Of a stretch of DNA of 14,200 nucleotides, positions 13,050 to 14,200 are shown piece after piece (position 1 is the stretch's first letter; every line of letters starts with the position of its first letter). The notes beneath the pieces were generated by a model that had not been told where the DNA came from, ran no database searches, and saw nothing but the letters and a program-made list of their open reading frames with translations. Source of the stretch: CAJXZP01 sp041563475. Its GTDB lineage: Bacteria; Bacteroidota; Bacteroidia; Flavobacteriales_G; Salibacteraceae. Where the stretch lies: the NCBI GenBank assembly GCA_041563475.1, contig JBFFMY010000062.1, forward strand, positions 1 to 14,200, in the 5' to 3' direction. A program made the position numbers and the translations under genes.

Positions 13050-13244
13050 CTATTCCCAAACTCCTATTGGAACCTCATATTCTTCAAAAGCAATCTCTTT
13101 ACAAGCTTCAATGTTATTTTGTAAATAATCTTTTATACATTTCCCATTCTCATAAACGTACAAATACACTCCAACTTCAGGATAATCTTCCTCTATTTTA
13201 AATAGAAATCCTCCATATTCAATTTCAAAAGTTTTAAACTCCAT
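13050..13244 (-). CDS. Putative Rhs immunity protein, 64 aa
   Basis: A small acidic 64-residue protein (EIEYGGFLFKIEEDYPEVGV, then YLYVYENGKCIKDYLQNNIE and ending EVPIGVWE) with no signal peptide or membrane segment, as expected of a cytoplasmic immunity protein. The start is 8 bases after the toxin stop, and a terminator follows the gene, so it closes the Rhs transcript. I recall similar short acidic proteins next to polymorphic toxins in Bacteroidota, but I cannot name a family. It would bind and block the C-terminal toxin of the gene before it; this is inferred from position, size and charge. Confidence 0.75.
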   Translation of the reverse strand: MEFKTFEIEYGGFLFKIEEDYPEVGVYLYVYENGKCIKDYLQNNIEACKEIAFEEYEVPIGVWE

Positions 13245-13252
13245 TTCTAATT

Positions 13253-14200
13253 TTATTTAGGATATATTCTATGTGTTCCAGGAATAGCATCTCTCCATTT
13301 ACCATTACTGTATTGCTCGATATGTAAATGTGGTTTATCTCCATGCGAATTTTTAATATCAAACCTCATTTTACGCAAACCATCTTTTGACATAAAAATA
13401 CGATCACCAGCCTTATTAACAATCGCTCTGTAATCTGACCCCAAATATCGCCTAGCTTGTAATACCGCATCATCAACAAGACTTGCATTAGTCCTTAGAG
13501 TTGCAGCCCCATAACCACCAACAAAAAGTGTCGCTGCCATCATTAATTTCTGAGGATCAGTCCATTGACTTAACGCCTCACTTCCTGACATTGTAAATGC
13601 ATTCCAAGCAGAAGGATCTTGTAGAAAATCAATGGCATTTTGTCTTGCCCATTGAGTAGTAAAGTCACCTAACAAGTTTTCCATTTCATCAGGAGATTCA
13701 AGCCCAAGCATATTAGCTTTCATATTATCATTCCACGCCTTATCATCATATCTTGGTTTATTGGCATCGTTTTTATACGATTCACTATAATATTTGAAAT
13801 CCTCTAATTTATCATTTGAAACTTTTATCACATCATCACTACCATCTTTTGTATCTAAAAGAAGTTTTCCATTTTCATCCTCATATTTCGTAGTACTTAA
13901 ACCAAATGGGTCTGTTAAAGCAATCGGATTATTATCCATACTAACATAAGGGCTTTGCCAAGGAAACTTATGCGCAAGAGGGTCTATACTTAACCATTTA
14001 CCAAGCCTAGGGTCATTAATCCTAAACTCTGTATTGTAGCTATTTCCAGCCCCTTTCCATTCATCATCCTTTTCCATACCGTTAAAGCCATAACGGTACG
14101 CCCTTACGCGATTTTTTTCCGCATACCCCTTTTTTCCTAGACCCCTTTCTATAAAAAATGGATTTATTTCTAGAGCTCTTTCCCTGTCCTGATATATTAG
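13253..14200 (-). CDS. Rhs-family polymorphic toxin, 3' part; gene continues past the right edge
   Basis: The frame is open to the window edge (316 codons seen), and Met at 14077 is internal, because upstream codons encode Rhs sequence (RALEINPFFIERG, then KNRVRAYRYGFNG). The core-associated region runs YRYGFNGMEKDDEWKGAGN, FRINDPRLGKWLSIDPLAHK and SPYVSMDNNPIALTDPFG. The variable tip follows, with a helical/hydrophobic pre-toxin part (DPQKLMMAATLFVGGYGAA) and a compact C-terminal domain ending MRFDIKNSHGDKPHLHIEQ and GTHRIYPK. The Asp and clustered His (PHLHIE) suggest a metal-dependent or RNase-like nuclease, but I cannot assign the family. The cognate immunity gene starts 8 bases after the stop. 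As the cassette still joined to a longer Rhs gene, it is likely the currently expressed tip. Confidence 0.85.
   Translation of the reverse strand, partial: LIYQDRERALEINPFFIERGLGKKGYAEKNRVRAYRYGFNGMEKDDEWKGAGNSYNTEFRINDPRLGKWLSIDPLAHKFPWQSPYVSMDNNPIALTDPFGLSTTKYEDENGKLLLDTKDGSDDVIKVSNDKLEDFKYYSESYKNDANKPRYDDKAWNDNMKANMLGLESPDEMENLLGDFTTQWARQNAIDFLQDPSAWNAFTMSGSEALSQWTDPQKLMMAATLFVGGYGAATLRTNASLVDDAVLQARRYLGSDYRAIVNKAGDRIFMSKDGLRKMRFDIKNSHGDKPHLHIEQYSNGKWRDAIPGTHRIYPK

Noticed and set aside
1..14200. CRISPR array, rRNA or conjugation module
   Set aside because: No regularly spaced repeats, no rRNA-like sequence and no mobilisation or type IV secretion genes are visible.

Overview
The window looks like accessory DNA from a low-GC member of the Bacteroidota, most likely the Flavobacteriia. 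The evidence is: Rhs C-terminal cassettes of flavobacterial type (GYRYGFNG / DPRLGRWLS-like cores), several candidate promoters with the Bacteroidota -7 consensus TAnnTTTG, start codons without clear Shine-Dalgarno sequences, and a primase-type ATPase family that I associate with Bacteroidota mobile elements. No core housekeeping gene is present.

Layout: (1) 3-2827, + strand: a tightly packed six-gene operon that enters from the left edge. It holds a partial probable structural protein, two small membrane/coiled-coil proteins, a membrane-anchored M15 peptidase and two proteins of structural type. It reads as the lysis and structural end of a prophage or virus-like element. (2) 2877-3844: insertion-sequence debris. 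This is an IS1-family transposase gene read on the minus strand with one TGA stop in its zinc ribbon, then a probable IS21-type terminus with tandem end repeats that abuts half of a terminator. (3) 3845-7627, minus strand: two displaced Rhs C-terminal cassettes. The first is a RHS core with an unknown C-terminal domain plus two partner genes. The second is a RHS core fused to an OmpA-like domain plus a YwqK/MORN-like exported protein. A small membrane protein precedes them. (4) 7628-8303: no convincing gene. (5) 8304-12882: a probable mobile element. It has a YoeB/YefM-like toxin-antitoxin pair, two overlapping tyrosine recombinases, a primase-associated P-loop ATPase without its primase half, and a divergent XRE regulator. 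(6) 12884-12970: a class II tRNA-like gene with a UAU anticodon and a damaged 5' acceptor strand, starting about one base after the XRE stop codon and followed by a bidirectional terminator. (7) 13050-14200, minus strand: the 3' part of a Rhs gene that continues past the right edge, with a putative nuclease-like tip and its small immunity gene.

How it fits together: the Rhs genes form a polymorphic-toxin array, with a tip and immunity pair at the right (probably the active one) and displaced tips to the left. The cassettes share sequence at the RHS core and similar terminators, which suggests exchange by homologous recombination. The recombinase/ATPase/XRE unit sits between the right-hand cassette and the displaced ones and carries an addiction module that would favour its retention. 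No toxin activity, mobility or tRNA charging can be proved from sequence alone.
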